64,000 nt of DNA from Gymnorhina tibicen (taxonomy: Eukaryota; Chordata; Aves; Passeriformes; Artamidae). Under the pieces are notes generated by a model. The model was not told where the DNA came from, did not search any database, and saw only the letters and a list, made by a program, of their open reading frames with translations. The DNA lies in assembly GCA_013399875.1 (NCBI GenBank), contig VXAZ01008267.1, positions 21,722 through 85,721 on the forward strand, read 5' to 3'. The translations under genes were made by a program, and so were the position numbers. Positions 62,921 through 64,000 of this stretch are shown piece by piece. Every line of letters starts with the position of its first letter. Position 1 is the first letter of the stretch.

Positions 62921-63426
62921 GATGTCTGACTCCCAACAGACAGAAGCAGCTGAGCTTTACTAAGCACACAGCTGTACACGATGTTATGGTAAGTTACATA
63001 CTATTTGCTTCACAGGTTATAAACATTGCATGTTTTTGTTACACTGCATGTTTTTGTTCTGCACTCTGTGCTATTATATACACGGCACAAATATAAGTGA
63101 AAAGTTCTGATGCACAGAACACTGAAGACATAAGATGTTGAACTGCATAAGTTAACATGCATTTGATGATTCACTTTAATGAAGCACAGAGAATCAGATT
63201 TTGAGAAATGGCAGGGTTGACTATTTAATAATTTTAGTCATTAAGTCCCAGTGTTCTTAAGCCACGTCTCATTATTACTGTAAGCCATAATTAATCCCTT
63301 TCCCCCAAATCACACCTTGATAGCTACCTTTTAAAAATTCAAGAGTTTTTCCTTTAAAAATGGCTTTGTAGTGCTTCAGTGTCTTTCACATATGTGCTTA
63401 CTTGAGAAATAATCTGATTTTTCTAC

Positions 63427-63488
63427 CTGCCTGTCCTGTAGAAACAGTCTAGCCAGAGTCCAGATGCATTCTTTCAGGCTTGCATGTG
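63427..63488 (-). CDS. FRYL: possible FRYL exon (low confidence)
   Basis: On the minus strand a 62-base interval begins after GGCTATTAG and ends CAG|GTAGAA. One frame is open and reads HASLKECIWTLARLFLQDRQ. It ends in phase 0, as the microexon requires. The acceptor has a weak polypyrimidine tract and I could not match the peptide to Furry proteins from memory. It may be a chance open frame. Confidence 0.3.
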
Positions 63489-64000
63489 CTAATAGCCAAA
63501 ACTGAATAATTAGATTTACTTGCTAGTCTGCTGGCAATGCACGAGCCAGAACAGAATTAATCTCGCTCTTCCTTAGCTGTATGGACCACAGTGCTAAAAA
63601 TTAGTAAGAAAATCTTATTTGTGTTAGTGAATGAAAAATATCTGTTTTCCTGAGCAAGACAACACTTAAACATTTTTAGCATTAACTGGTTGACTGCTTA
63701 GACTTAGCAGCCCCACACTCCATTTACAAGGACTTTTGAAGAATTACCAGCACGCCTCCCTCACAGGCTAGGATTAAAAACCAAAATCAAAACAGGTCCC
63801 CACAAATAATAATCAGTGTGATTGGTCACAGACTTCTTTTCAGAGGCTATCTTCAAACCTTGCAGAAACAGGGAAGAATAGACCAAACTGCCTTGCTGGG
63901 GAATCATGGATTCTCTCTGTAAAAGCTATTTGAAAGCCTGCATGTTGCTTGTCTTCCATTTCTTAGCTTCCCCAGCTATACAGTAGGAAAAGTAACATTT

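Larger units (their letters stand above)
62095..64000 (-). other. FRYL: FRYL intron sequence to window edge
   Basis: This is AT-rich intronic sequence with a CR1 fragment at about 62796-62920 and one possible exon at 63427-63488. No other exon is convincing, so most of FRYL lies outside the window. Confidence 0.6.

Overview
The window is vertebrate nuclear DNA and almost certainly from a bird. It has long AT-rich introns with GT-AG splice sites, CpG-island first exons, and several fragments of CR1, the LINE family typical of birds and reptiles. The gene order SLAIN2 - SLC10A4 - ZAR1 (all +) followed by FRYL (-) is the order of human 4p12. The species cannot be named from the sequence alone.

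Layout. Positions 1-9204 look like intron 1 of SLAIN2, with a GC-rich tail at the extreme left; coding exon 1 lies outside the window. Seven SLAIN2 coding exons (exons 2-8 by family structure) lie between 9205 and 31295, followed by a 3' UTR of about 2.6 kb. Positions 33.9-49.1 kb are intergenic: a CR1 copy, small repeats, AT-rich tracts and no convincing gene. SLC10A4 occupies about 49.1-51.85 kb in three coding exons, with its N-terminal coding part lost in a 146-base assembly gap. ZAR1 follows within about 0.5 kb (TATA-like box at 52280, four coding exons, 52322-53686). About 3.1 kb of intergenic DNA separates it from the 3' end of FRYL, which runs on the minus strand from beyond the right edge to about 56.9 kb. 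Its last exons are visible, including an 18-nt microexon.

Roles. SLAIN2 is a microtubule plus-end factor, SLC10A4 an orphan vesicular member of the sodium/bile-acid transporter family, ZAR1 an oocyte RNA-binding protein with a C-terminal cysteine-rich zinc domain, and FRYL a very large Furry-family scaffold. They do not form a pathway. Their linkage is best read as an old vertebrate paralogon: paralogues of all four lie on human chromosome 13.

I found no new biological system. The points most worth a second look are the FRYL microexon, a possible further FRYL exon, the very short TATA-to-ATG distance of ZAR1 with an open frame running into it, the gapped SLC10A4 first exon, and several small tandem duplications.
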